Shown piece after piece: positions 52,356 through 61,579 of a stretch of DNA of 64,000 bases. The stretch comes from Paenalcaligenes hermetiae (GTDB taxonomy: Bacteria > Pseudomonadota > Gammaproteobacteria > Burkholderiales > Burkholderiaceae_B): positions 213,334 through 277,333 of the forward strand of contig NZ_BAABKD010000008.1 in assembly GCF_039543645.1 (NCBI RefSeq), given 5' to 3'. The notes beneath the pieces are model-generated. The model did no database searches, was not told where the DNA came from, and saw only the letters and a program-made list of their open reading frames with translations. Position numbers and translations under genes: made by a program. Each line of letters opens with the position of its first letter. Within the stretch, counting starts at the first letter, position 1.

Positions 52356-52371
52356 AAGAATTAGTATAACA

Positions 52372-55300
52372 TTAAATCGGGCACCAAAGCGAGGCGCGCG
52401 GAAAATATAACGCCGCTACCGCTTGACGCCCATCAAGTGCTGAAACCTGAGCACAATACCTACGCAGTTGATCCGCATAACGTGCTTTCATACTGGCAAT
52501 AAATTGCGCTTCGCTTTGACCGGGATAAGGCTTTGCCGTTTTATAGTCCACAATCAGCCAATGATCCTCTTGAGAGATGGCTAAATCAATAATAGATACG
52601 CGACCCTCGGCGTCTAACAAAGTCCACTCTCTATAGGCTTTAGCTACATCCAATAGCCACTGCCCGCGCTCGCTTTCTAAGGTCATGACCAATGTTTCTT
52701 TTACATCATTAACAGCTTGCTCAAGCTCCTCGTGCTGAATACCTGTGCGCTGCAACTGCCGCTGTATCACAAACACACTTTGCTCTATGCGCGATACGGG
52801 CCAGGCTTGACGCCCCTCTTTTCCTATCCGCTCTAACCACGCGTGAGCAACTGTACCAATTGCCGCTTCTTTAAACGGCTCCTCTACCCAGGTCCACTTG
52901 TTATCGCCTTGGGATATAGGTCGCGCTGTCACCACTGGAAGATCTGTCAAATCAGCAACTCGAACCAAGTATTGATAAGGAGCAGTACCTGGCTCCTCTA
53001 CTGGTATAGGTAGCATCACTTGCTCCGCTTGCGCGTTAGCAAAATCCACCTCCACCATTGGCCACAGCAAATCAAGCAATGATCCTCGTGTTGGAGCAAA
53101 ATTCGTTTTATTTTCCATGATTGCGACCAGATGGAGCTCGCTGCGCGCACGCGTTACCCCTACATACAGTAAACGTTGCAGCTCATAGGCTTCTCGCTGC
53201 TTTTCCCGTTCAGCAATAAATAGACTGATCGGATCTTTACTCTGTGCATCCGACGCTTTGGCCATGCCTACATATAAACGCCCCTGACTTTGCTCAAAGG
53301 CCATCAAAGGTTCTTTTTGATGACGGGACCCTCGATTTAAGTCATACAAAATCACGCTTTCAAACTCTAATCCTTTAGCTTTATGAAAGGTCATTACCTC
53401 GACTGCATGGGCCGCCAATTGAGCCTGAGCAAATAATCGATCAACCTGCTGCTCAAAAATGGTCAAATCGATATCGCCATAGGGTGCTAGCTGCTCTAAT
53501 AGCCTAAATACGTTTTCTGCATCCGCTTGATCATTTGGATCGGCATACACCTGATCCCCGCCCAGTCGCAACCAACAATACTCTACCCACGCCGCAAAAG
53601 GCATGGTGCCGCTGCGGTTCCTTTCGTCTAATAAAACCCCAGCCACATGTTGCAAGCGCTCCCACTCATCGGCAGGCCATGCCTCAGCGGTGGCTTGGTG
53701 AATTAACTGCGGCACTGTTTCTACCCGATCATGACCACACAGGCGGTGCAAACTATGCAAAGTGAGCCCACAAAGAGGCGAGCGCAATAAAGCCAACCAA
53801 GCCAAACGGTCCCCTGGATGGGATAAGGCACGCACTAGCTGCACTACATCCTGCACCACAGGGCGTGCCGTAAGCTGATCAATATCAACGGCCTTAGTCG
53901 GTATGCCGGCTTTGGTTAGAGCACGAATCACTTGCCCTAAATGACTACGAGCACGTACTAAAATTGCCACAGGTTTAGGACTATCTGCGTAAGTGCTTAG
54001 TGCTTGCTGACAAAGTTCCACCACACGCTGCTCTGCCTGTGCTTGCGCAAGATCTTTTTGGTTAGGCTCATAAATAAAGGGGTGCGTTACCACCTGCGAG
54101 GTAGGATCAGCAGGATTAAAAGCATCTGAAGGCGTATAAGGCACACCACCTAGCTCTAGATCATGCTGCGCGGGGAAAAGGTGTTGGCCCAGCTGGTTTA
54201 CCCACTGCACCACATTTTGTGTGGAACGAAAATTATTCGTGAGCGTTACCGCCTCTAGTGAAACTTCACCTAGGCGTTGGTTTTTTTGTACTTCTAAAAA
54301 CAACCCAACTTCCGCTTTACGAAAACGGTAAATGGATTGCATGGGGTCACCCACCAAAAATACTGTGCGTCCGTCTCCAGGCTGCCAGCCAGAGGTGAGC
54401 TTTTCTAGCAATTGAATTTGATTCAGGCTGGTATCCTGAAATTCATCGACTAATAAATGACTAATACGTCGATCCAAGCGTAAAAGTAAATCAGAGGGGT
54501 TATCCGCTTCACCTAAAGCAACCAGTGCACGCTGAGCAATTTCAATAAAATCCACTTGCCCACTTTCAATAAAAGCCAGACGCAACTGAGCCACTGCAAT
54601 CCAAAGCACCTGTGCTAAATGCTGCAATAGCTCCTGCTCTTTTTCTGAATACGCCGCAGGCAAGTTTCGTATAGCAACCAAAGGAGCTAGCCACGGCGGG
54701 TTTGGCCCCTCTTGATCGAGCCAGTCTTTCATTTGTTGATTGAGTGCTTTATTTCCCCCTGCCGGAAAGCCCACTTTCGCATTCATCCCTTGCGACTTGC
54801 GTGGGATCAGATCGCTGGTTAAAAGCAAAGGGATCAGTGCTTGCCAGCGCGGCAAGTCCTCTGGCTCAGGCACCAACGGCTGCTGCTCACTCCAGTCTGC
54901 TAAAGGCGCTAAATAATGCTTCTGGCTAAGCACCAAATGCTGATGAGCATACACGGCGCAAGGCGCTAAGCTTTGTTGCCAACCATAGGGCAGTGCCTGC
55001 TCAAGCTGCTGCAAGCGCTCTCGAATCGTATCCTCTAGGTAATGCTGTAACTGAGATAGCGCATCCACCGCCCCTAATGTGGGTAGCCACTGATCCCGCT
55101 TGGCAAGCATATCCACCAACAGCTGCTCCACATCTGCCAGATTCACCCCTAAATGTTGGATTAGGAACACAATAGAAGGATAGCGGTCTGCGAGCGCCAT
55201 TGTGGCTTGCGCCGCTTTGCTATATAAGCTGTCGGCCTGATCGGAAACCTCTGGCACCCCCCCCAAACCGCTTAACCATGGCATGGCTTTAACTAGGTGC

Positions 55301-55665
55301 GCGCACAAAGAGTCAATAGTACGGATACTTAACCGTGATGGATGGCTAAGTAGCTGCCAGTTTTGTTTGGCATCATTCGCTAACGCTTGTTTTGCTAACC
55401 GCCAACTGGTTTTTTTGTAATCCTCGGCCGGCTCAGGCCCTAATGCGGCATGCAGTTTTTCTATCACACGAGCATGCATTTCGGCCGCTGCCGCTCGCGT
55501 AAAAGTAATAGCAACAATTTCCTCGGGTTGTTGTACCAATGCCAACAATGCCAAAATGCGATCGGTGAGCAGCTCTGTTTTCCCTGAGCCTGCAGGGGCT
55601 TGTACTAAAAAAGAACGCGAAGGGTCGATCGCATCTGCCCGCACCACAGCATCACTAGGTCTCAT
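52372..55665 (-). CDS. addA: UvrD/REP helicase with C-terminal nuclease, AddA/RecB-like
   Basis: A 1097-residue superfamily 1A helicase for double-strand break repair. Walker A AGSGKTELLTDRIL-like VQAPAGSGKTELL is at about residue 23, motif Ia VAITFTRAAAAEMHARV at about residue 52, Walker B LLVDEFQDTSLNQIQLLEKL at about residue 405, then LVGDPMQSIYRFRKAEV, motif V VMTFHKAKGLEFESVIL (about residue 755) and VI YVGVTRARSELHLV (about residue 835). The C-terminal PD-(D/E)XK-type nuclease shows IIDLAISQEDHWLIVDYKTAKP (about residue 1025). Overlaps the AddB-like gene by 11 bases. I call it AddA by architecture; the pair is also described as a beta/gamma-proteobacterial 'probable DNA repair protein' system. 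Confidence 0.88.
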   Translation of the reverse strand: MRPSDAVVRADAIDPSRSFLVQAPAGSGKTELLTDRILALLALVQQPEEIVAITFTRAAAAEMHARVIEKLHAALGPEPAEDYKKTSWRLAKQALANDAKQNWQLLSHPSRLSIRTIDSLCAHLVKAMPWLSGLGGVPEVSDQADSLYSKAAQATMALADRYPSIVFLIQHLGVNLADVEQLLVDMLAKRDQWLPTLGAVDALSQLQHYLEDTIRERLQQLEQALPYGWQQSLAPCAVYAHQHLVLSQKHYLAPLADWSEQQPLVPEPEDLPRWQALIPLLLTSDLIPRKSQGMNAKVGFPAGGNKALNQQMKDWLDQEGPNPPWLAPLVAIRNLPAAYSEKEQELLQHLAQVLWIAVAQLRLAFIESGQVDFIEIAQRALVALGEADNPSDLLLRLDRRISHLLVDEFQDTSLNQIQLLEKLTSGWQPGDGRTVFLVGDPMQSIYRFRKAEVGLFLEVQKNQRLGEVSLEAVTLTNNFRSTQNVVQWVNQLGQHLFPAQHDLELGGVPYTPSDAFNPADPTSQVVTHPFIYEPNQKDLAQAQAEQRVVELCQQALSTYADSPKPVAILVRARSHLGQVIRALTKAGIPTKAVDIDQLTARPVVQDVVQLVRALSHPGDRLAWLALLRSPLCGLTLHSLHRLCGHDRVETVPQLIHQATAEAWPADEWERLQHVAGVLLDERNRSGTMPFAAWVEYCWLRLGGDQVYADPNDQADAENVFRLLEQLAPYGDIDLTIFEQQVDRLFAQAQLAAHAVEVMTFHKAKGLEFESVILYDLNRGSRHQKEPLMAFEQSQGRLYVGMAKASDAQSKDPISLFIAEREKQREAYELQRLLYVGVTRARSELHLVAIMENKTNFAPTRGSLLDLLWPMVEVDFANAQAEQVMLPIPVEEPGTAPYQYLVRVADLTDLPVVTARPISQGDNKWTWVEEPFKEAAIGTVAHAWLERIGKEGRQAWPVSRIEQSVFVIQRQLQRTGIQHEELEQAVNDVKETLVMTLESERGQWLLDVAKAYREWTLLDAEGRVSIIDLAISQEDHWLIVDYKTAKPYPGQSEAQFIASMKARYADQLRRYCAQVSALDGRQAVAALYFPRASLWCPI

Positions 55666-58303
55666 CCTGCTCGTACTCCTGCTCTAAACGTAAAAAGGGC
55701 AACACGTCACAGTAACGCAAGTCATTAGGGTCAATGACTTGATTGCGTGCCACACCTTGTAAGAACTCATCCTTTAAGGCCCATACCTGCGTCTGCAAAT
55801 GCTGTTTTAATTCATCCCAATCCCTAAACTGCTGCGAAAATTGTTTTGTTTCCGTACTCGTAAGAGGTGCCTGATCGCCACCATACCCCCCTAGTGCACA
55901 CGCATAATGTAAAAACCCAAAAACCAGACCCGCTACTGGTTTATTTTGTGTTTCGAGTAGTGCAGCATAAATAGGAAGCTGGAGCTCAATCGGACGCGCT
56001 CGCAACCACGCAGTGTAATTTTTATTCACTTTTGTGGTTTTGTAGTCGACCAGTAAATAAGAGCCGTCCTCTAAACGATCGATGCGGTCTACACGCATCG
56101 TAGCGGCAAACCCAGGCAAGTGGTGCTTTTGCTCCAACGCCACTACCTCGAAAGGAGCGCGCTCAGTTTCCAGCTCAAACCAGCTCGTGAGCACCTGCTT
56201 AGCTCGCTGGCACTCGAGCTGCTTGATCACCGCAGGCAAAGCGAATAAGGTCTGCGCAGCCGCTTTGTCGATGGCGCTTTCTATTAGGTCACCCAGTCGG
56301 CCAGCATGATGCTCTTGAAGCAGTTGCGTACTAGTCCGTGGGGAAATAGCTTGCCAGACGTATTCCAACGCCAAATGCAAAAATGTACCCCGTACCAGCC
56401 TTAATTGCCCACTGTCCTCGTATTCCGCTAAGCGCTGAGCATGCAAGCGATAATTCACAAAAGCCCACAAAGGATTACGGGCTTGTCGATCTAGCACTGC
56501 TGTACCACCGTAAATCTTTTCGTCTTTTTGTACGGGTGGACCTTGGTGATCCTCGAGCTGCGCTAAGCGCACCCCTTTAGATATTGTGGTGGTTAATGGG
56601 TCAGGACAAATCTGCTCAGGCAGCCCCTCAATTAAAGGGCTAGGGCGTAATGCCTGCCCATTATCCTGACAGGCATAACTGCATATCAAATGCGGCGTGG
56701 CATTTTGTAAGGCTTGAAACATGCCGCGCGCCCATTGTAGCTCCCGCTCGGGTGTGGAGCGTGGCGCTTGCGCCGCGCGTAATACAGCATAAGGAATAAA
56801 AGGATTAGGGCTAGGGGTAGCAGGTAATACTTGATCCGTTACACCGATCACCCATATGGCATCCCATTGCCCCCCTTCGGCCTCAAGTAACCCCAAAACA
56901 TCTAGACGAGCCGAAGCATCGCGCTGCGGTTGGAAAAGGGTCTCATGCATAAAGCGCGCCAACATTTGTACCACTTGAGTCAATGTTAAGGCACCAAATA
57001 TCGGTGCAAGACGACCAAACTGCGTCAGTCTCTGATCAAACGCTTTCATGGCTTGATAGTTGTGACTATCTAAGCTGACATCGCCCGGGAAACCCAGGAG
57101 TCGTAATAATTCACGTAAGTGAGGCACCCATTGTGAAACGGTTAACGCCGTCGTTAGCCCCTTTAGATAGTCACGCACAGCACGCCACGCTACGCCTAAT
57201 TGCTCACAGTTTTGAATCGCCTCATCAAGCTGCACTAAGTCTAAGCGATTTTTTTGTTGTGTGCGCCACAATACATCTAAACGGGCTCGCTGCGATTTTT
57301 CTGTCTGAGCCCCCACACAATACCCAGATAAAAGTGCCGCCCCCATGGTGGCACCGCGCACCTCGCCCGCATGAACCTGAGTTAAAACCGTTAACCAATT
57401 AAGCGCTGCGCGAACCAGTGGCCACTGCCCCAGTGGTCTACCGACAGCAATATTCCAAGCAAAAAACTTATCCCCAGCTGTTCTAGGAGCTAGCTCATGT
57501 GCAAGCACCCGATGTGCAAAAGCCGCCTGCTGCTCAAGCTCCAAAGCCACAATGGCATAACAGCCCTGCGGATTCTCACGTAACTGCTGCGCTGCCCAGC
57601 GAGCCGCTAATCGCCACTCGGCATCAGGAGAAGACGTTTGAATGCGCTCACAATGTGTCTGATCCCTAGTCTCCGCCCGATAGAAATAATAACGAACCCC
57701 ATGCATTAAGAGCGCATCGAGCATACGCTGCAAGCGCGGTGAAATTTCATGAAAACCCACCAAGACCACATGCCGCCAAGTGGGGATATAGTCCCCAGCT
57801 TCTAAGGCTTGTGCAACCCGCTCTGTAGCTCGGTTAACATCATCTAAATCATACTGCTCTAAATGTGCTCTGTATGCTTGACGCCATTGCATAAAGCGCG
57901 CGGAGTCCCCGGTATGAGTCTCTGGCTCAATCTGTAAGCCCCACTCATCGATAAGCTGATCCGCTTCCGCTGCCATCTTGGCCGCCTGTGGCACATCAAT
58001 CAATAAGGATTGCTCTGGTTCTTGCTCATAAATCACTTGTTCCCAAACATATAAACGACTAAATGAATCAAGCAAGTAAGCAGCGGGCGCCTTATTATCA
58101 GAAAAGGTTAAATCATCATTGACCTGTCTTAACCATGCAGAAAACGGCATAATATCCGGTACAGCCATGGCTTTTTTCTGGCCTAATAAGCTATGCTGTA
58201 ATTGTGCTAGCAACCGCCGGGCAAAACGATTGTTAACCGTCAGCACTAGGGTTTCTGTGCTTTCTAATTGCAAGAGTTGGTTAAAATCACAGGACAAGCC
58301 CAT
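55655..58303 (-). CDS. addB: AddB-like PD-(D/E)XK nuclease, double-strand break repair partner
   Basis: An 882-residue partner of the helicase. The N-terminal half resembles an inactive helicase domain (TLVLTVNNRFARRLLAQLQ without a Walker A Lys-Thr, then AVPDIMPFSAWLRQ). The middle has AIWVIGVTDQVLPATPSPNPFIPYAVL (about residue 475). The C-terminal nuclease domain has GTFLHLALEYVWQ (about residue 640), DRIDRLEDGSYLLVDYKTTKVNKN with the catalytic Asp and Lys (about residues 735-757) and LQLPIYAALLE, matching the RecB-type nuclease. No iron-sulfur cysteine cluster like that of Bacillus AddB is evident. It is first in the two-gene operon. Confidence 0.85.
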   Translation of the reverse strand: MGLSCDFNQLLQLESTETLVLTVNNRFARRLLAQLQHSLLGQKKAMAVPDIMPFSAWLRQVNDDLTFSDNKAPAAYLLDSFSRLYVWEQVIYEQEPEQSLLIDVPQAAKMAAEADQLIDEWGLQIEPETHTGDSARFMQWRQAYRAHLEQYDLDDVNRATERVAQALEAGDYIPTWRHVVLVGFHEISPRLQRMLDALLMHGVRYYFYRAETRDQTHCERIQTSSPDAEWRLAARWAAQQLRENPQGCYAIVALELEQQAAFAHRVLAHELAPRTAGDKFFAWNIAVGRPLGQWPLVRAALNWLTVLTQVHAGEVRGATMGAALLSGYCVGAQTEKSQRARLDVLWRTQQKNRLDLVQLDEAIQNCEQLGVAWRAVRDYLKGLTTALTVSQWVPHLRELLRLLGFPGDVSLDSHNYQAMKAFDQRLTQFGRLAPIFGALTLTQVVQMLARFMHETLFQPQRDASARLDVLGLLEAEGGQWDAIWVIGVTDQVLPATPSPNPFIPYAVLRAAQAPRSTPERELQWARGMFQALQNATPHLICSYACQDNGQALRPSPLIEGLPEQICPDPLTTTISKGVRLAQLEDHQGPPVQKDEKIYGGTAVLDRQARNPLWAFVNYRLHAQRLAEYEDSGQLRLVRGTFLHLALEYVWQAISPRTSTQLLQEHHAGRLGDLIESAIDKAAAQTLFALPAVIKQLECQRAKQVLTSWFELETERAPFEVVALEQKHHLPGFAATMRVDRIDRLEDGSYLLVDYKTTKVNKNYTAWLRARPIELQLPIYAALLETQNKPVAGLVFGFLHYACALGGYGGDQAPLTSTETKQFSQQFRDWDELKQHLQTQVWALKDEFLQGVARNQVIDPNDLRYCDVLPFLRLEQEYEQDET

Positions 58304-58384
58304 TTTTAATCCTTTAAATAGAATGCATGACGCGCTTGAGTGCGGCTTCCATTTTTGTTACATCCACACTATTAAACCATAACC

Positions 58385-59197
58385 ATGTCATCTGAAAACA
58401 CCCCTCCTTTTGAGCTCGCTGGTTCTATCTGGTTTCGTTCTGGCAAACTAAATTGGGGCAATCCAAGGCGCATGGCGCTTTTAGCCGCGATTCATGAGCA
58501 CGGCTCCATTTCCGCCGCCGCACGTCATATCGACCTGAGTTACAAAGCCGCCTGGGATGCCATTGACACCATGAACAATCTCTCAGATGAGCCTTTGGTT
58601 TTACGCACAACAGGCGGTCAGCGTGGCGGTGGGGCTTCCCTTACCCCAAAAGCATTAGAAATTCTTGAGCTCTACCAACAGCTGGACGCAGCACACCAGC
58701 GCTTTATGAGCCACTTAGCCAAAGCTCAACCTGGCTCAGACAAAAATCTGGAGTTATTACAAACTATGATGGTACAAACTTCGGCTCGTAATAATTTTGC
58801 GGGCAAAATCACTAAAATCACACTCGGTGCCGTCAATACAGAGGTCGCCTTAGACATCGGTGGCACGCAACCTATTATTGCTTCTATTACCAATGAAAGT
58901 GTAGATAGCATGGGGCTAAAAGAGGGCATGCGCGCGCTTGCTTTTCTAAAAGCCTCTTCCATTATTGTAGGTCTGCCTTCTGAAAGTAAGCTGTCTGCGC
59001 GCAACCAGCTCCAAGGAACCATTGCCCATATTGAATCTGGTGCCGTTAATGCTGAAATAGGTATCAAAATTTCTGAAAAGCACCGCATTACCGCCATCAT
59101 TACCATGCAAAGCCTAGAAAATCTGAAGCTTAAGGTAGGACAACCTGCCATCGCTATTTTCAAAGCATCTAGCGTATTGCTTGGCACCATGGAATAA
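58385..59197 (+). CDS. modE: Molybdate-responsive regulator ModE (HTH plus two Mop domains)
   Basis: ModE binds molybdate and represses modABC. 270 residues (E. coli 262). The N-terminal winged helix (residues 15-110) includes MALLAAIHEHGSISAAARHIDLSYKAAWDAIDTMNN. Two tandem Mop domains follow: SARNNFAGKITKITLGAVNTEVALDIGG (about residues 137-200) and SARNQLQGTIAHIESGAVNAEIGIKIS (about residues 208-268), each with the SARN start that contacts molybdate. It is convergent with modC; the stop codons are adjacent. A matching operator is present upstream of modA. Confidence 0.93.
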   Translation: MSSENTPPFELAGSIWFRSGKLNWGNPRRMALLAAIHEHGSISAAARHIDLSYKAAWDAIDTMNNLSDEPLVLRTTGGQRGGGASLTPKALEILELYQQLDAAHQRFMSHLAKAQPGSDKNLELLQTMMVQTSARNNFAGKITKITLGAVNTEVALDIGGTQPIIASITNESVDSMGLKEGMRALAFLKASSIIVGLPSESKLSARNQLQGTIAHIESGAVNAEIGIKISEKHRITAIITMQSLENLKLKVGQPAIAIFKASSVLLGTME

Positions 59198-59944
59198 CTA
59201 ATGCGAGGTTTTTTGTAAATCCACCAGTAGCTGCTCGCTACTGCGCTGGATTTCATGGTTTAGCTCGGCGGGTGTACAGCGACCAACAATACGCCCATCG
59301 GCAATACGATACACTTCATCGGCTAACACAATGGCATCCTCGGGGTCATGCGTAATAATAATCGAAGGGATGCCCAGCCGCTTTTGCAGTGCACTGAGCT
59401 CCTGGCGCATTTTTACCCGCAAGTTAATATCCAAAGCCGCCAAAGGCTCGTCGAGCAACAGCATGGAGGGATTCACCGCTAAAGCTCGCGCTAAAGCGGT
59501 ACGCTGCTTTTGCCCACCTGAAATTTCCCCGGGGTAATTCCCTAAAATTGGCGTTAGCTCAAACGCATCAATCCATTTTTTTGCTTGAGCAGGCACCCAT
59601 TTTTTAGATGGATTCAACCACCCTTTGCGCAAACCAAAACTAATGTTTTGCGCGACGGTCAAATGGGGAAATAACCCATAATCCTGCAACAAGTAAGCTA
59701 AATGGCGTTGTTGCGGGCTCAGGTTTACGCCTTTTTGAGAACAAAATAGCAGAGTGTCATTGACAACAATACTGCCCTGATCCGGTGTCATTAACCCCGA
59801 AACCGCTTGGATGGTTAATGTTTTACCCGACCCAGAGGGCCCAAACAAAGCAATGCGTTGCGCCTGACTGTCTAACTGTATATTGAGCTCAAACTGTCGC
59901 GTTGCTGAGCTTAACGAGCGCTGTATATGTATAGAAACCGCCAT
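59198..59944 (-). CDS. modC: Molybdate ABC transporter ATP-binding protein, short form
   Basis: The ATPase of molybdate import, 248 residues. Walker A GPSGSGKT is at about residue 34, Q-loop LLQDYGLFPHLTVAQNISFG at about residue 86, signature ISGGQKQRTALARAL at about residue 138, Walker B LLLDEPLAALDINLRVKMRQEL at about residue 160 and H-loop ITHDPEDAIVLADE at about residue 196. E. coli ModC has 352 residues with a C-terminal Mop domain; that domain is missing here and the gene stops right after the ATPase core. Follows modB by one base. Confidence 0.9.
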   Translation of the reverse strand: MAVSIHIQRSLSSATRQFELNIQLDSQAQRIALFGPSGSGKTLTIQAVSGLMTPDQGSIVVNDTLLFCSQKGVNLSPQQRHLAYLLQDYGLFPHLTVAQNISFGLRKGWLNPSKKWVPAQAKKWIDAFELTPILGNYPGEISGGQKQRTALARALAVNPSMLLLDEPLAALDINLRVKMRQELSALQKRLGIPSIIITHDPEDAIVLADEVYRIADGRIVGRCTPAELNHEIQRSSEQLLVDLQKTSH

Positions 59945-59945
59945 A

Positions 59946-60623
59946 TTAACGAGCCCCCCGATGGCGCTGCTGCGCTGGGGTTAATAAACCAGCAAACCAC
60001 AATACTGCAATACAGCTTGCCGAGGTCACTAACACTAAAATCATTGCCAGATCATCATTTCCGGCCTGCACAGCTTCGTAAATAGAAATCGACAACGTTT
60101 GCGTGCGCCCGGGTATACTGCCTGCTATCATCAGGGTCGCTCCAAACTCGCCTAAAGCCCGTGCAAAAGCAAGCAGTACCCCTGCCATGATTCCACGCAT
60201 CGCCAAAGGCAAACTGACGCGAAAAAACACCTGTAAGCGGCTTAATCCCAAAACGATACCCGCATCCTCTAGCCGATAATCCACATCCTCAAAAGCGGCA
60301 CGCGCAGACTTTAACACCAATGGAAAAGCCACGACAGTAGCCGCTACCACGGCGCCTTGCCACGTAAAGACCAGTTCAATCCCCCATTGAGATAACCACT
60401 GCCCTAGCCATCCACGACGCCCTAATAAAACCAAAAGGTAATAGCCAATTACAGTAGGCGGCAAAACCATTGGTAAAGTCAAAATAGAGTCCACCAAATT
60501 ACATAACGGCGAGCGCCAGCGCGAGAGCAAAAAAGCCACTGCTATGCCGAGAACAGCAGCAAATAAGGTTGCCCAACCAGCGACTTTTAAAGAAAGCAGT
60601 AGGGGGATCCAAAGATCAGACAT
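59946..60623 (-). CDS. modB: Molybdate ABC transporter permease
   Basis: The membrane subunit, about 225 residues with five to six helices. The loop contacting ModC is LEDAGIVLGLSRLQVFFRVSLPLAMRGIMAGVLLAFARALGEFGATLMIAG (about residues 130-180), a ModB hallmark with GEFGAT. Start chosen at ATG 60623 (MSDLWIPLLLS); an in-frame TTG 30 bases upstream would begin inside the intercistronic hairpin. Lies between modA and modC. Confidence 0.92.
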   Translation of the reverse strand: MSDLWIPLLLSLKVAGWATLFAAVLGIAVAFLLSRWRSPLCNLVDSILTLPMVLPPTVIGYYLLVLLGRRGWLGQWLSQWGIELVFTWQGAVVAATVVAFPLVLKSARAAFEDVDYRLEDAGIVLGLSRLQVFFRVSLPLAMRGIMAGVLLAFARALGEFGATLMIAGSIPGRTQTLSISIYEAVQAGNDDLAMILVLVTSASCIAVLWFAGLLTPAQQRHRGAR

Positions 60624-60639
60624 GGGGAATACCGGGCAA

Positions 60640-60664
60640 GAAAGGCTGCTCAAGCAGCCTTCGT
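60640..60664 (-). promoter_or_regulatory. Hairpin between modA and modB
   Basis: On the minus strand AAGGCTGCTTGAGCAGCCTT is a perfect palindrome followed by TCTT. It may partly end transcription after modA or stabilise its mRNA, keeping the binding protein in excess. Confidence 0.55.
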
Positions 60665-60683
60665 CTCAAAGATAACACCAAGG

Positions 60684-61460
60684 TTAGGGCTTGCTAAAAC
60701 CGTATTTAGCCAAAATAGCCTGACCTTCCTCTGATAACACAAAGTCTAAATAAGCCTGAGCCAGCTCATTGCGACCATCACGCTTGACCAATGCGATTGG
60801 GTATGTCACCGGCACAGTGGTTTCTAGCTCTTGTACCACATTGACCTTGTCTTTCATAATGGCGGCGTCTGTAGCAAACACAAACCCGGCATCCACTTCG
60901 CCACGGGCCACATAATCTAAGACCTGACGCACATTCTGCCCAAGGACTTTACGGCTTTCTACAGCCTGCCAATCGCCAGATTTTTCTAAGGAACCCTGGG
61001 TATAACGCCCAACGGGCACAGTAGCAGGATTACCATACGCTACACGTGTGACATCCTCTTTAGCTAAATCGGCTAAGCTCTGGATGTTTTTTGGGTTATC
61101 ACTCGGTACAATAAGCACTACACCATTTTGCACAAAATCCTTGCGCGTATCGGCATCAATGGCTCCCGCTTCGATGGCTTTGTCCATCGCTTTTTGGTCT
61201 GCCGAAGCAAATACATCCACAGGAGCACCGTTGACGATTTGCTGCATTAGCACATCCGATGCCGCAAAACTGTTCAATACCTGTGTGCCCTCGTGCTGTT
61301 TTTGAAAATGTTCGCCCACCTCTTTGAGTGCATTGGTTAAGCTAGCCGCTGCGGATACCACTAGATCTGCGGCTTGTGCTGGCGCCGATACAAAAGAAAA
61401 TGCTACTGCACCAACGGTTAAAACACGACTGAGCGATTTTTTAAGCGATAATTTCACCAT
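60684..61460 (-). CDS. modA: Molybdate ABC transporter substrate-binding protein
   Basis: The periplasmic molybdate/tungstate receptor, 258 residues. Sec signal peptide residues 1-30 (ending SAPAQAAD). Ligand-contacting parts are LVVSAAASLTNALKEVGEHF (about residues 33-52), NSFAASDVLMQQIVNGAPVDVFASADQKAMDKA (about residues 63-95) and GYARGEVDAGFVFATD-like YVARGEVDAGFVFATDA (about residue 190). AAGGAG lies 5 bases before the ATG. It heads modABC and is preceded by a ModE operator. Confidence 0.95.
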   Translation of the reverse strand: MVKLSLKKSLSRVLTVGAVAFSFVSAPAQAADLVVSAAASLTNALKEVGEHFQKQHEGTQVLNSFAASDVLMQQIVNGAPVDVFASADQKAMDKAIEAGAIDADTRKDFVQNGVVLIVPSDNPKNIQSLADLAKEDVTRVAYGNPATVPVGRYTQGSLEKSGDWQAVESRKVLGQNVRQVLDYVARGEVDAGFVFATDAAIMKDKVNVVQELETTVPVTYPIALVKRDGRNELAQAYLDFVLSEEGQAILAKYGFSKP

Positions 61461-61523
61461 GGACTCCTTGTGTAGGATTGACTTGCGCTATAGTTAACAA
61501 TTTGTTTGAGTAGTTTACCACCC

Positions 61524-61543
61524 CTATATATATAGGTATATAG
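61524..61543 (-). promoter_or_regulatory. ModE operator upstream of modA
   Basis: TATAT (61525-61529), seven bases, TATAT (61537-61541): exactly the TATAT-N7-TAYAT core of ModE sites. It is about 64 bases upstream of the modA start and could overlap its -10, fitting repression by molybdate-bound ModE. Confidence 0.75.
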
Positions 61544-61579
61544 CTATCTTAATTGGAAGACAACCTCTTCTTTTCCATC

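Noticed and set aside
52151..52357. 68-codon frame over the 4.5S RNA
   Set aside because: The sequence is fully explained by the conserved SRP RNA hairpin.
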